Made by a program: the position numbers and the translations under genes. The notes under the pieces were generated by a model, which saw only the letters and a program-made list of their open reading frames with translations, was not told the DNA's origin and searched no databases. Shown here one piece after another: positions 25,922 to 33,146 of a stretch of DNA of 44,366 nucleotides. Numbering within the stretch: position 1 is the stretch's first letter; each line of letters starts with the position of its first letter. Source of the DNA: Actinomycetes bacterium. GTDB lineage: Bacteria > Actinomycetota > Acidimicrobiia > Acidimicrobiales > RAAP-2. The stretch covers positions 1 through 44,366 of the forward strand of contig JAKAFH010000005.1 in assembly GCA_021818025.1 (NCBI GenBank), read 5' to 3'.

Positions 25922-26791
25922 CGGGGTCGGTTGAGGCGCGTGCGCCGGGTCGATCACCCGGGTGAGGCCCTCTTGGACCATCGAGACGCACAGCTGGCCG
26001 GCCTGGTCAAAGAGGAACCCGCGTGCGAGGCCCCGGCCCCCGTGGGCGATCGGCGAGTCGGTGTCGTAGAGCAGCCACTCGTCGGCGCGCAGGTCGCGGT
26101 GGAACCACATGCAGTGGTCGAGGCTCGCGCCCATGAAGGTCCCGTCCATCCAGCTGATGTTGTGCGGTCCGAGGATCGCGTCAAAGAGGCTCATGTCGCT
26201 CGCGTAGGTCACGACGCAGGCGTGCAGCAGCGGGTCGTCGGGCAGCTCGCCGTCGGCGCGGATCCAGAGCCGTTGGCGCGGCTCGCGCGCGCGGCGCGGG
26301 CTCCAGGGCACCTCGCCGATGAAGCGCTGGTCGATGGGGTGGGGGCGCTTGAACCACTCGTCGACCTCGCCGAACTCGGCCTGGACCCGCTCGGCGAGCG
26401 GCGCGATGGTCTCGGGGCCGGGGACCTCGGGCATCGGGAACTGGTGCTCGAGGCTGACCTCGTCGGTGTGGAAGCTCGCCTGCATGTTGTAGATCGCGCG
26501 GCCGTGCTGGATGGCGACGACGCGCCGGGTCGTGAAGCTGCGGCCGTCGCGGATGCGGTCGACCTCATAGAGGATGGGCGCGGTCGGGTCACCGGGGCGC
26601 AGGAAGTACGAGTGCAGCGAGTGCACCCGGCCCCGCTCGACGGTCCGACCCGCCGCCATCAGCGCTTGTGCGGCGACCTGGCCCCCGAAGGTCCGCTGGC
26701 GCTCCTCCTTGGGGTGCTGGCCCCGGTAGGTGTTGACCTCGATGGTCTCGAGGTCGAGCAGCGTGAGCAGAAAGTCGAGGGCGTCGGACAT
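25919..26791 (-). CDS. tesB: Acyl-CoA thioesterase II
   Basis: A 290-residue double hot-dog thioesterase that hydrolyses acyl-CoA to free acid and CoA in the cytoplasm. The N-terminal hot-dog has RTFGGQVAAQAL and HSLHSYFLRPGD. The C-terminal hot-dog has SLDHCMWFHRD and the RGLARGFLFDQAG helix with the catalytic Asp/Gln region typical of TesB. The start at 26791 is used because CAGAAT precedes it by five bases on the minus strand and family members begin near this Met; the ORF continues nine residues further upstream. The DinB-like gene follows after nine bases. It may release carbon from the acyl-CoA pools of the nearby pathway. Confidence 0.93.
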   Translation of the reverse strand: MSDALDFLLTLLDLETIEVNTYRGQHPKEERQRTFGGQVAAQALMAAGRTVERGRVHSLHSYFLRPGDPTAPILYEVDRIRDGRSFTTRRVVAIQHGRAIYNMQASFHTDEVSLEHQFPMPEVPGPETIAPLAERVQAEFGEVDEWFKRPHPIDQRFIGEVPWSPRRAREPRQRLWIRADGELPDDPLLHACVVTYASDMSLFDAILGPHNISWMDGTFMGASLDHCMWFHRDLRADEWLLYDTDSPIAHGGRGLARGFLFDQAGQLCVSMVQEGLTRVIDPAHAPQPTP

Positions 26792-26840
26792 GCCCCATTC
26801 TGGCACCGCCCGCGCCACGCCCCGGCGGGGCGCGGGCGGG

Positions 26841-26846
26841 TAGGCT
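26841..26846 (+). promoter_or_regulatory. Putative -10 (TAGGCT) for leaderless GtrA-like gene
   Basis: TAGGCT ends seven bases before the ATG at 26854 with no ribosome site. The same hexamer precedes tRNA-Trp at 30672-30677. Confidence 0.5.
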
Positions 26847-26853
26847 GGTCCGG

Positions 26854-27357
26854 ATGATCGAACGGTTGCGCGCCCTGTGGGCGTGGTCCAAGACCCACGA
26901 GGGGCGCAAGATCATCCGTTTCACGTCGGTCTCGGTCATCTCGACCGTGGTGTCCTTCACGTCGATCTCCGTGCTGTACGGCTTTCACATCGTCAAGGGC
27001 GTCATCTACGCGACGGTCTACGGAAACCTCATCGCCACCTTGCCGTCGTACTACCTGAACCGCACCTGGACCTGGGGCAAGCGCGGCCGGAGCCACTTCC
27101 GCACCGAGATCGTGCCGTTCTGGGCCATGTCGTTCCTCGGCATCGGGGTCTCCATGCTCGGCGCGAGCTGGGCCAAGGACGTGGTGAAGGACCACCACTG
27201 GGCCCACATCATCAACACCGGGATCGTGTCAGGGACGAACCTCGTGAGCTTCGGCCTCTTCTGGGTACTAAAGATGATGGTCTTCAACCGCATCTTCCAC
27301 GACCACACCCTCGAGGAGATGGACGAGCACCTCACCGCCGAGGAGGCGCACCGCTAG
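26854..27357 (+). CDS. GtrA-family membrane protein
   Basis: A 167-residue integral membrane protein with four predicted hydrophobic segments (about 19-40, 45-65, 85-105 and 120-145) and the YYLNRTWTWGKRGR motif typical of GtrA. These small proteins are linked to transfer of lipid-linked sugars across the membrane for cell-wall glycans. A GT-C mannosyltransferase gene lies 700 bases downstream, which fits a shared envelope role, but this is inference. It converges on the YajQ gene and both stops share the palindrome CTAG at 27354-27357. Confidence 0.85.
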   Translation: MIERLRALWAWSKTHEGRKIIRFTSVSVISTVVSFTSISVLYGFHIVKGVIYATVYGNLIATLPSYYLNRTWTWGKRGRSHFRTEIVPFWAMSFLGIGVSMLGASWAKDVVKDHHWAHIINTGIVSGTNLVSFGLFWVLKMMVFNRIFHDHTLEEMDEHLTAEEAHR

Positions 27358-27842
27358 TCGCGGAAGTTGGTGAACTGCAGGGGGACCGCGAGCTCGGCCT
27401 CCTTCAGGTGCGCGATCGCCGACTGGAGGTCGTCGCGCTGCTTGCCCGTGACGCGGACCTGATCGCCCTGGATCGAGGAGCTGAGGCTCTTGACGCCCAT
27501 CTCCTTGACCAACTTGTTGATCTGCTTGCCGACGTCCTGGGAGATCCCGGCGCGCAGGGAGACCTTCTGGCGGGCCGAGCCGTGGCTCGCCTCCTCGACC
27601 TTGCCCGGGTCGAGGGTCTTCAAGGACACGTTGCGCTTGACGAGCTTCTCCTCGAGCAGCGAGTACAGCGCGCGCAGCCGGTCCTCGGTGCTGGCGCTCA
27701 GGGCGAGCTCCTTGTCGGAGAACTCGATGACCGCGTTGGTGTTCTTGAAGTCAAAGCGCGTACCGGCCTCGCGGTTGGCCTGGTCCACCGCGTTGCGTAC
27801 CTCTTGGAGGTCGATCTCAGAGACGACGTCGAAACTCGGCAT
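27354..27842 (-). CDS. YajQ-family nucleotide-binding protein
   Basis: A 162-residue protein of the YajQ (UPF0234) family: MPSFDVVSEIDLQEVRNAVD start, FDFKNTNAVIEFSDKEL, then KQINKLVKEMGVKSLSSSIQGDQVRVTGKQRDDLQ in two ferredoxin-like halves. Some relatives bind cyclic di-GMP or nucleic acid; the role here is unknown. The ATG at 27842 follows TACGAT by six bases on the minus strand. It is divergent from tRNA-Tyr. Confidence 0.93.
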   Translation of the reverse strand: MPSFDVVSEIDLQEVRNAVDQANREAGTRFDFKNTNAVIEFSDKELALSASTEDRLRALYSLLEEKLVKRNVSLKTLDPGKVEEASHGSARQKVSLRAGISQDVGKQINKLVKEMGVKSLSSSIQGDQVRVTGKQRDDLQSAIAHLKEAELAVPLQFTNFRD

Positions 27843-27848
27843 GGCCCC

Positions 27849-27854
27849 ATCGTA
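27849..27854 (-). promoter_or_regulatory. Putative -10 (TACGAT) for leaderless YajQ gene
   Basis: On the minus strand TACGAT ends six bases before the ATG at 27842, the same hexamer and spacing as before the dehydrogenase gene at 16787. Confidence 0.55.
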
Positions 27855-27896
27855 GAAGACCCGCGGTGCGAGGCGACGACGGGGGTGGCGGTCTTG

Positions 27897-27902
27897 TAGG
27901 AT
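27897..27902 (+). promoter_or_regulatory. Putative -10 (TAGGAT) next to tRNA-Tyr
   Basis: TAGGAT ends seven bases before the mature 5' base of tRNA-Tyr at 27910. Initiation would fall on or next to that G. The -35 region shows no clear consensus. Confidence 0.5.
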
Positions 27903-27909
27903 GCTCGAC

Positions 27910-27991
27910 GGGTCGGTGCCCGAGCGGCCAATGGGATCTGGCTGTAAACCAGACGGCTTTGCCTACGGGGGTTCAAATCCCTCCCGGCCCA
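27910..27991 (+). tRNA. tRNA-Tyr (GTA anticodon)
   Basis: An 82-base class II tRNA with a long variable arm. The acceptor stem GGGTCGG pairs with CCGGCCC (one G-U). The anticodon loop is CTGTAAA between TCTGG and CCAGA, giving anticodon GTA. The T arm is GGGGG-TTCAAAT-CCCTC. The discriminator is A27991 and is followed by CC then G, so CCA is not fully encoded. Confidence 0.97.
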
Positions 27992-27995
27992 CCGC

Positions 27996-28026
27996 TGGCC
28001 GACCCCGCCTCTGGCGGGGTCGGCCA
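27996..28026. terminator. Terminator hairpin after tRNA-Tyr
   Basis: TGGCCGACCCCGCC (27996-28009) and its exact complement at 28013-28026 form a 14-base stem with a TCT loop. There is no T-run. It starts four bases after the tRNA and precedes the next gene by 45 bases. Confidence 0.7.
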
Positions 28027-28070
28027 TCAGCAGTTATCGCCGAACCGTTCGAGACCCAGAGAGGAGTGGC

Positions 28071-29681
28071 GTGCAGCGAATCCGGGCGTTGACCCAGCGA
28101 ATCCGCCACCACTACGAACGCCTGGCGAGCGGCTTCGAATCGGGTGTCCAGGTGCTCGAGCGTCGCTACACACCCCTCGGTCGCTTCACGCCGGGCCCCT
28201 TCGAGGGCTGGTCGTTCCTCTGGCAGCCGGCCGCGCTGGGCCTGCTCGCGATGGTCCTGATCCTCGCGGGCGGCACGTTCACTAACTCACCTTTCAAGCT
28301 CAACATGGCCGGCACGTGGTTCTTTGGCGAGCCGTCGGTGAATCCGACGGGCATACCGAGCGAGACCAAGTCCCTGGTGGCGATCGTGCTCGTCTACGGC
28401 GGGCTGCTGCTCTTGATGCGGGTGTGGCTGCGCCTGGTCGAGGTGATGAAGATCCACCCCGGCTCGCCGACGCGGCGCCTGTGGATCATGCTCGTGCTCT
28501 GGAGCCTGCCGATGATCATCGCGCCGCCGATGTTCTCGCGTGACGTCTTCAGCTACGCGGCCCAGGGCGAGATGACGAGCCACCACCTGAGCCCCTACGT
28601 GCTCGGACCCTTCTCGCTCGGCTCGAGTCCCTACGTCAATCCCGTCGACCCGCTCTGGGGCAACGCCCCCGCCCCCTACGGCCCGCTCTTCTTGTTCCTC
28701 GACGGCAGCATCGCGCGCCTGACCGGTCACCACCAGCTCGCCACCGTCGTCGGGCTGCGGTTGCTCGAGGTCGTCGCCGTCGCCTTGATCGGGCTCGGGC
28801 TGGTCATGCTGGCGCGCGCGCTCGGGCGCGACCCGGGCGAGGCCTTCGTCTTGGGCGCGATGAACCCGCTCGTCCTGCTGACCCTGATCGGCGGGGCCCA
28901 CAACGACGCGATCATGACCGGCCTGCTCGTCATCGGCATCGCCTTCGCCGTGCGAAAACAGCCCTGGTGGGCCCTCTTGTTCTGCTCGCTCGCCACCGCG
29001 ATCAAGGCGCCGGCCGCGCTCGGGCTCGCCTACGTGGCCTGGACCTGGCTCGGGCCGACCGCCAAGATCAAGGAGCGCCTGATCCCCATCGCCAAGGCGA
29101 CCTTCGTCGCGGCGGCGACCCTCGGGGTCTCGTCGTGGCTCGCCGGCTTTGGTTTCGGGTGGGTCCAGAACCTGCTCTCCAACGGCACCGTTCGCTCCTG
29201 GGCGGCGCCCGCGACGGCCCTGGGGATGGCCCTGGGCAACACCCTGCACGCCGTGGGCCTGCACGCGATCTCCACGACCACGGTGCTCTCGGGCACCCGA
29301 GCGCTGGGCCTGGGCGTCGCGGGGGCCTTCGCCCTCTGGCTGCTCTGGCGTGGCGAAGCGCGCGGCTGGGTCCGCTCGCTCGGGGTGTCGCTGCTGCTCG
29401 TGGTCGAGCTCGGCCCGGTCGTGCAGCCGTGGTACCTGGCCTGGGGCCTGGTGCTGCTCGCGGCGAGCTACCGCGGCCGCGAGCACTTCTGGCTGCTCGC
29501 CCTGACGATCACCGGGCCCTTCATCGGGCTGCCCGGCGGGCGCCAGCTGCTCTCGGGGCTCGTGCACGCCAACCCCCTGCTCATCGCGGCCGCGGTGGCG
29601 ATCCTCGGGGGCGTGCTCGTGGCGCCGATGGGGCGCTGGACCCAGTGGTCCTGGCCCGAGGAGCGGGCCCTGGTCAGCTAG
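28071..29681 (+). CDS. mptB: MptB-like alpha-1,6-mannosyltransferase (GT-C, polyprenol-phosphomannose dependent)
   Basis: A 536-residue polytopic membrane glycosyltransferase with about 12-13 hydrophobic segments after a 60-residue polar N-terminus. The extracytoplasmic loop with FSRDVFSYAAQGEMTSHHLS carries the acidic catalytic residue expected for GT-C enzymes, followed by SPYVNPVDPLWGNAPAPYGP. The GAHNDAIMTGLLV motif comes after. These features fit the MptA/MptB group that elongates mannan of lipoglycans from polyprenyl-phosphate-mannose. The GTG start has a GAGAGGAG ribosome site. It follows tRNA-Tyr and ends in a CTAG double stop shared with the GNAT gene. The exact glycan made is not known. 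Confidence 0.85.
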   Translation: MQRIRALTQRIRHHYERLASGFESGVQVLERRYTPLGRFTPGPFEGWSFLWQPAALGLLAMVLILAGGTFTNSPFKLNMAGTWFFGEPSVNPTGIPSETKSLVAIVLVYGGLLLLMRVWLRLVEVMKIHPGSPTRRLWIMLVLWSLPMIIAPPMFSRDVFSYAAQGEMTSHHLSPYVLGPFSLGSSPYVNPVDPLWGNAPAPYGPLFLFLDGSIARLTGHHQLATVVGLRLLEVVAVALIGLGLVMLARALGRDPGEAFVLGAMNPLVLLTLIGGAHNDAIMTGLLVIGIAFAVRKQPWWALLFCSLATAIKAPAALGLAYVAWTWLGPTAKIKERLIPIAKATFVAAATLGVSSWLAGFGFGWVQNLLSNGTVRSWAAPATALGMALGNTLHAVGLHAISTTTVLSGTRALGLGVAGAFALWLLWRGEARGWVRSLGVSLLLVVELGPVVQPWYLAWGLVLLAASYRGREHFWLLALTITGPFIGLPGGRQLLSGLVHANPLLIAAAVAILGGVLVAPMGRWTQWSWPEERALVS

Positions 29682-30208
29682 GACCGCGTCGGCATCACGT
29701 ACTGGTACTCGACGACGTCGAGCCAGATCCCGTGCTTGCGCCCGACCTCGATCTCCGTTCCCACCAGGTTGAACCCGCACTTCTCGTGGAGCCGGATCGA
29801 GCCGTCGTTCTCCCCGACGATCCGCGCGATCAGCGAGTGGAAGCCCGACTCCTGGGCCAGCGCGATCAGCTCGCGCAACAAGAGCTCGCCCACCCCGCGC
29901 CCCCGCGCCCCGCGATGCACGTAGACCGAGTTCTCCACCGTCGTGAGGTAGGCCGGGCGCTCGCGAAAGGGCGAGACCAGGGCGAAGCCGATGATCCGGT
30001 CCCCGTCGGCGCCGAGTTCGCCCACCTCGTCCAGGTCGTTCACCGCCACCAGGCAGGGGTGCGTGGCGCGGTGCCGGCGAATCCAGGCGACCTGCTCGTC
30101 GTAGGTTCGCGCGACGAGGTCGAAGGTCACCGTGGTCTCGACGACCTCGGGGTTGTAGATGTTCATCAGCGCCGCCGCGTCACCCTCGTCGACCAGGCGG
30201 ATACGCAT
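29678..30208 (-). CDS. GNAT acetyltransferase, phosphinothricin-acetyltransferase-like
   Basis: A 176-residue GNAT enzyme that transfers acetyl from acetyl-CoA to an amine. It has the family start IRLVDEGDAAALMNIYN and the ENSVYVHRGARGRGVGELLL acetyl-CoA loop. LHEKCGFNLVGT and the KHGIWLDVVEYQY end follow. This resembles the PAT/MnaT subfamily acting on phosphinothricin or methionine derivatives, but the substrate cannot be read from the sequence. The ATG at 30208 is seven bases after TACCCT on the minus strand. Confidence 0.9.
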   Translation of the reverse strand: MRIRLVDEGDAAALMNIYNPEVVETTVTFDLVARTYDEQVAWIRRHRATHPCLVAVNDLDEVGELGADGDRIIGFALVSPFRERPAYLTTVENSVYVHRGARGRGVGELLLRELIALAQESGFHSLIARIVGENDGSIRLHEKCGFNLVGTEIEVGRKHGIWLDVVEYQYVMPTRS

Positions 30209-30215
30209 GGAACCC

Positions 30216-30221
30216 AGGGTA
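30216..30221 (-). promoter_or_regulatory. Putative -10 (TACCCT) for leaderless GNAT gene
   Basis: On the minus strand TACCCT ends seven bases before the ATG at 30208, with no ribosome site. Confidence 0.45.
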
Positions 30222-30257
30222 GTGCGGGCCGGGTGGAAAGCGAGGGCCTCGGGGCAC

Positions 30258-30263
30258 TACAAT
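30258..30263 (+). promoter_or_regulatory. -10 box (TACAAT) for tRNA-Thr / tRNA-Met / rpmG
   Basis: TACAAT matches the -10 consensus at five of six positions and lies 27 bases before tRNA-Thr. A -35 box is not obvious (GGAAAG at 30235-30240 with a 17-base spacer). Confidence 0.6.
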
Positions 30264-30290
30264 TCCCCTTCGCGTCGTTTACGGCGTGTC

Positions 30291-30362
<72 letters not shown>

Positions 30363-30367
30363 CGCCA

Positions 30368-30441
30368 GGCGGCGTAGCTCAGGTGGTTAGAGCACACGGC
30401 TCATAATCGTGGTGTCGCGGGTTCGACTCCCGCCGCCGCTA
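30368..30441 (+). tRNA. tRNA-Met (CAT anticodon, elongator type)
   Basis: A 74-base tRNA followed by an encoded CCA (30442-30444). The anticodon stem CACGG/TCGTG encloses CTCATAA, giving CAT. The body resembles elongator tRNA-Met of actinobacteria. It lacks the initiator's three consecutive G-C pairs below the loop. The acceptor GGCGGCG pairs with CGCCGCT, so position 1:72 is a G-U wobble. Lysidine-modified tRNA-Ile with CAT is an alternative but less likely. Confidence 0.9.
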
Positions 30442-30484
30442 CCAGGCACGGTTACCGGCAGTAGCAGAGGAAAGCGAGAAGGCG

Positions 30485-30649
30485 ATGGCCAAGAACGAAA
30501 AGCGGGTGCAGGTGACCCTCGCCTGCGAGGACTGCAAGCGGCGCAACTACATCACGATGAAGAACAAGGTCAACGACCGCGAGCGCATCGAGATGAAGAA
30601 GTACTGCCGGTTCGAGCGGCGCCACACGCTGCACAAGGAAACCCGATAG
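30485..30649 (+). CDS. rpmG: 50S ribosomal protein L33
   Basis: A 54-residue ribosomal protein found in the usual place between tRNA-Met and tRNA-Trp. The sequence begins [20 protein letters not shown] and ends [10 protein letters not shown]. In zinc-binding (C+) L33 four cysteines form two CxxC pairs. Here the first pair is present (Cys14, Cys17), but the second is Cys41 followed by Glu44 in CRFE, so one ligand is replaced. It may bind zinc with altered ligands or not at all. It is too short for many gene callers. The ATG is 40 bases after the tRNA-Met CCA. Confidence 0.95.
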   Translation: MAKNEKRVQVTLACEDCKRRNYITMKNKVNDRERIEMKKYCRFERRHTLHKETR

Positions 30650-30671
30650 GGACAGTCCCCGGGGTTGGTGG

Positions 30672-30677
30672 TAGGCT
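30672..30677 (+). promoter_or_regulatory. Putative -10 (TAGGCT) upstream of tRNA-Trp
   Basis: TAGGCT lies 26 bases before tRNA-Trp in the gap after rpmG and would drive tRNA-Trp, secE and nusG. No clear -35 box is visible. Confidence 0.45.
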
Positions 30678-30703
30678 AGACACTCCTTGCGGCCCAGGGC
30701 CAA

Positions 30704-30776
30704 AGGGCAGTGGCTCAATTGGTAGAGCACCGGTCTCCAAAACCGGGGGTTGGGGGTTCGAGTCCCTCCTGCCCTG
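30704..30776 (+). tRNA. tRNA-Trp (CCA anticodon)
   Basis: A 73-base tRNA. The acceptor AGGGCAG pairs with CTGCCCT. The anticodon stem CCGGT/ACCGG encloses CTCCAAA, giving anticodon CCA. The discriminator is G, as expected for Trp. It precedes secE as in many bacteria. Confidence 0.97.
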
Positions 30777-30821
30777 CTCGGAGATGCGTGAGAGCAGTAC
30801 CAGATCAGTGAACGAGACGAG

Positions 30822-31118
30822 ATGAACCGCGAACAGAAGCGCATGATGCAGCGACAGGGCCAGGTGGGCGCCGACGGCGCCGCGACCCGTCGCGCCACCT
30901 CGGCCCAGGACCTGCAGCGTCGCCGCGGCGAGCGGACCAAGCCCCGCCAGTTCATGCGCGAGGTGCGCGACGAGATGCGCCAGGTCGCCTGGCCCAAGCG
31001 CCCCGAGGTCATCAACTACACGACGATCGTCTTCTTCGTCCTGGTCTTCATGACCGCCCTCATCTTCGGGCTGGGCGCGGGCTTCTCCAAATTCGTCACG
31101 TTCTTCTTCCAGAAGTAG
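30822..31118 (+). CDS. secE: Preprotein translocase subunit SecE
   Basis: A 98-residue SecE that clamps the SecYEG channel. About 40 polar residues precede the conserved FMREVRDEMRQVAWPKRPEV amphipathic helix. One membrane segment at about 67-92 (TIVFFVLVFMTALIFGLG) follows. It lies between tRNA-Trp and nusG, five bases before the latter. Identification is secure from sequence and order. Confidence 0.96.
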   Translation: MNREQKRMMQRQGQVGADGAATRRATSAQDLQRRRGERTKPRQFMREVRDEMRQVAWPKRPEVINYTTIVFFVLVFMTALIFGLGAGFSKFVTFFFQK

Positions 31119-31123
31119 GCATC

Positions 31124-31768
31124 ATGAGCGACATGTCCACGACCGAGCACGACGAGCACGACGCCGACGTCGAGGACGTCTTTGACGACGAGGTCGTCGA
31201 CGCCATCGAGAGCGCCTTTGACCGTCCCGGCCGCTGGTACATCGTGCACACCTTCGCCGGCCACGAGCAGAAGGTCATCGGGGCGCTCAACAACATCATC
31301 AAGAGCCGCGAGCTCGGCGACAGCATCTACGAGATCTACCTGCCCGAAGAGGACGTCACCGAGTTCAAGGGCGGCAAGAAGGTCACCGTCTCCAAGCGCA
31401 TGTTCCCGAGCTACGTGCTGATCCGCTGCGAGCCGGACCCCGAGATCTTCTACGTCATCGGCTCGACCCCCGGGGTCACCGGCTTCGTCGGCGCCGAGAA
31501 GACGCGTCCGACCGCGCTCACCCGTCGCGAGGTCGACAACATCATCCGCCCGCACGTCGAGGGCGCCGAGCCCGCCCAGAAGCGCCGCATGCCGAGCCAC
31601 GAGTTCGAGGTGAACGACACCGTGCAGATCAAGACGGGCCCGTTCGCGACCTTCTCGGGCCACGTGGCCGAGATCAACGAGGACCAGCTCAAGGTCAAGG
31701 TGCTGGTCGACATCTTCGGCCGCGAGACTCCGGTGGAGCTCGACTTCACCCAGGTCACGAAGCTCTAG
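31124..31768 (+). CDS. nusG: Transcription termination/antitermination factor NusG
   Basis: A 214-residue NusG that binds RNA polymerase and couples it to Rho or ribosomes. An acidic N-terminal extension of about 35 residues precedes the NGN domain (GRWYIVHTFAGHEQKV, then MFPSYVLIRCE). The C-terminal KOW domain contains NDTVQIKTGPFATFSGHV and ends QVTKL. The acidic extension is common in actinobacteria. A second ATG at codon 4 is a possible start. Confidence 0.97.
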   Translation: MSDMSTTEHDEHDADVEDVFDDEVVDAIESAFDRPGRWYIVHTFAGHEQKVIGALNNIIKSRELGDSIYEIYLPEEDVTEFKGGKKVTVSKRMFPSYVLIRCEPDPEIFYVIGSTPGVTGFVGAEKTRPTALTRREVDNIIRPHVEGAEPAQKRRMPSHEFEVNDTVQIKTGPFATFSGHVAEINEDQLKVKVLVDIFGRETPVELDFTQVTKL

Positions 31769-31786
31769 GACGTAAGGAGAACCACC

Positions 31787-32212
31787 ATGGCGAAAAAGAT
31801 CACCGCGATCGTCAAGATCCAGCTCGAGGCCGGCTCGGCGACGCCGGCGCCGCCCGTCGGCACCGCGCTCGGGCCCCACGGCATCCAGACGATGGAGTTC
31901 TGCAAGCAGTACAACGCGGCCACCGAGTCGATGCGCGGCACCACCATCCCGGTGGACATCACCATCTACGAGGACCGGTCCTTCACCTTCGTGCTGAAGA
32001 CCCCGCCGACGCCGGTGCTGCTGCGCCAGGCCGCGGGCGTCGCCAAGGGAGCCCGCACGGCCGGTCGTGAGACCGTCGCGTCGGTCACCATGGACCAGGT
32101 CGAGGAGATCGCCAAGACCAAGCTCAAGGACCTCAACACCGACGACCTCGAGATGGCCAAGCTGCAGGTGGCGGGCACGGCCCGCTCCATGGGCATCGCG
32201 GTGGCGGGCTAG
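31787..32212 (+). CDS. rplK: 50S ribosomal protein L11
   Basis: A 141-residue L11 with the expected [12 protein letters not shown] motif, [14 protein letters not shown] and the rRNA-binding C-terminal domain ending MGIAVAG. It belongs to the GTPase-associated centre. A TAAGGAG ribosome site precedes the ATG. rplA follows after 11 bases. Confidence 0.98.
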   Translation: MAKKITAIVKIQLEAGSATPAPPVGTALGPHGIQTMEFCKQYNAATESMRGTTIPVDITIYEDRSFTFVLKTPPTPVLLRQAAGVAKGARTAGRETVASVTMDQVEEIAKTKLKDLNTDDLEMAKLQVAGTARSMGIAVAG

Positions 32213-32223
32213 GAGAGAGAACA

Positions 32224-32946
32224 GTGAAGCACGGCAAAAAGTACACGAACGCCCTGGCCCAGGTCGACCGCGAGTCCCTCGTCGGCGTGACCGAGGCCAT
32301 CGAAAAGGTCAAGGCCCTCGCCACGGCGAAGTTCGACGAGACCGTCGAGATCGCGGTGCGCCTCGGGGTCGACCCGCGTCGCGCCGAGCAGATCGTGCGC
32401 GGCACGCTCTCGCTGCCCGCGGGCACCGGCAAGACGAACCGCATCGTGGTCTTCGCCGCCGGCGAGGCCGCCCAGGCCGCGCGTGAGGCGGGCGCCGACG
32501 AGGTCGGCGCCGACGACCTGGTCGCCAAGGTGGCCGGTGGCTTCCTCGACTTCGACGTCGCGATCGCCACGCCGGACCTCATGGGCAAGGTCGGCGGGCT
32601 GGGCCGCGTGCTCGGACCGCGCGGGCTCATGCCCAACCCCAAGACCGGCACGGTCACCATGGACGTCGCGCGCGCCGTCGGCGAGTTCAAGGGCGGGCGC
32701 GTCGAGTACCGCACCGACAAGATCGGCAACGTCCAGCTGCGCGTGGGCAAGGTCAGCTTCGCGACCGCGGATCTCGTGCGCAACGTGCACGCGGTCCTGG
32801 ACGAGCTCGTTCGCGCCAAGCCGTCGAGCTCCAAGGGCCGCTACCTGCTGAGCGTCACGGTCAGCTCGACGATGGGGCCCGGGGTCAAGATCGACCCGGC
32901 GCGCGCCCGCGACGTCGAAGAGACCCTCACCAGCGCCACCGCCTAG
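32224..32946 (+). CDS. rplA: 50S ribosomal protein L1
   Basis: A 240-residue L1 with [21 protein letters not shown] and the [15 protein letters not shown] motif. [14 protein letters not shown] and the [16 protein letters not shown] end are also present. The GTG start has an AGGAGAGAG site. L1 forms the mobile stalk and often represses the L11-L1 operon; no leader operator was identified here. Confidence 0.98.
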   Translation: MKHGKKYTNALAQVDRESLVGVTEAIEKVKALATAKFDETVEIAVRLGVDPRRAEQIVRGTLSLPAGTGKTNRIVVFAAGEAAQAAREAGADEVGADDLVAKVAGGFLDFDVAIATPDLMGKVGGLGRVLGPRGLMPNPKTGTVTMDVARAVGEFKGGRVEYRTDKIGNVQLRVGKVSFATADLVRNVHAVLDELVRAKPSSSKGRYLLSVTVSSTMGPGVKIDPARARDVEETLTSATA

Positions 32947-32973
32947 CTTTTGCGGCGGTGGGCGTCGACCCAC

Positions 32974-32979
32974 TAGCAT
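32974..32979 (+). promoter_or_regulatory. Putative -10 (TAGCAT) of the rplJ-rplL transcript
   Basis: TAGCAT lies in the 200-base gap after rplA. TTGCGG at 32949-32954 could be a -35 with a long 19-base spacer. Initiation near 32986 would give a leader of about 160 bases containing the L10 leader structure. Confidence 0.45.
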
Positions 32980-33019
32980 GACAAGCCTGCGCCCTCGGGC
33001 GCGACAGTCGTATCAGAAC

Positions 33020-33143
33020 GCCGAAGACATCCGGTGGGGGAGACCCCTCAAGGGACCGTAGGTCCGCCTGACGAGGAGTTCGAGCGGGGCTCTCGCCCTC
33101 TCGGATGTCTTGGCCCGCACCGGGCGGCATCCGGCAGAGGAGC
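33020..33143 (+). promoter_or_regulatory. Ribosomal protein L10 leader RNA
   Basis: The closing stem AAGACATCCG (33024-33033) pairs perfectly with CGGATGTCTT (33102-33111). It encloses the typical GGGAGACCCC and AAGGGACCGTAGGTCC-like elements before CCTGACGAG, matching the layout of the L10 leader where L10(L12)4 binds to repress rplJ-rplL. A second CATCCG (33128-33133) just before the ribosome site can pair with the same CGGATG (33102-33107), giving a possible switch. Confidence 0.8.
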
Positions 33144-33146
33144 ACC

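Noticed and set aside
30368-30441. Initiator tRNA-fMet
   Set aside because: The acceptor end is G1:U72 rather than the C1:A72 mismatch and the anticodon stem lacks three consecutive G-C pairs at its base.
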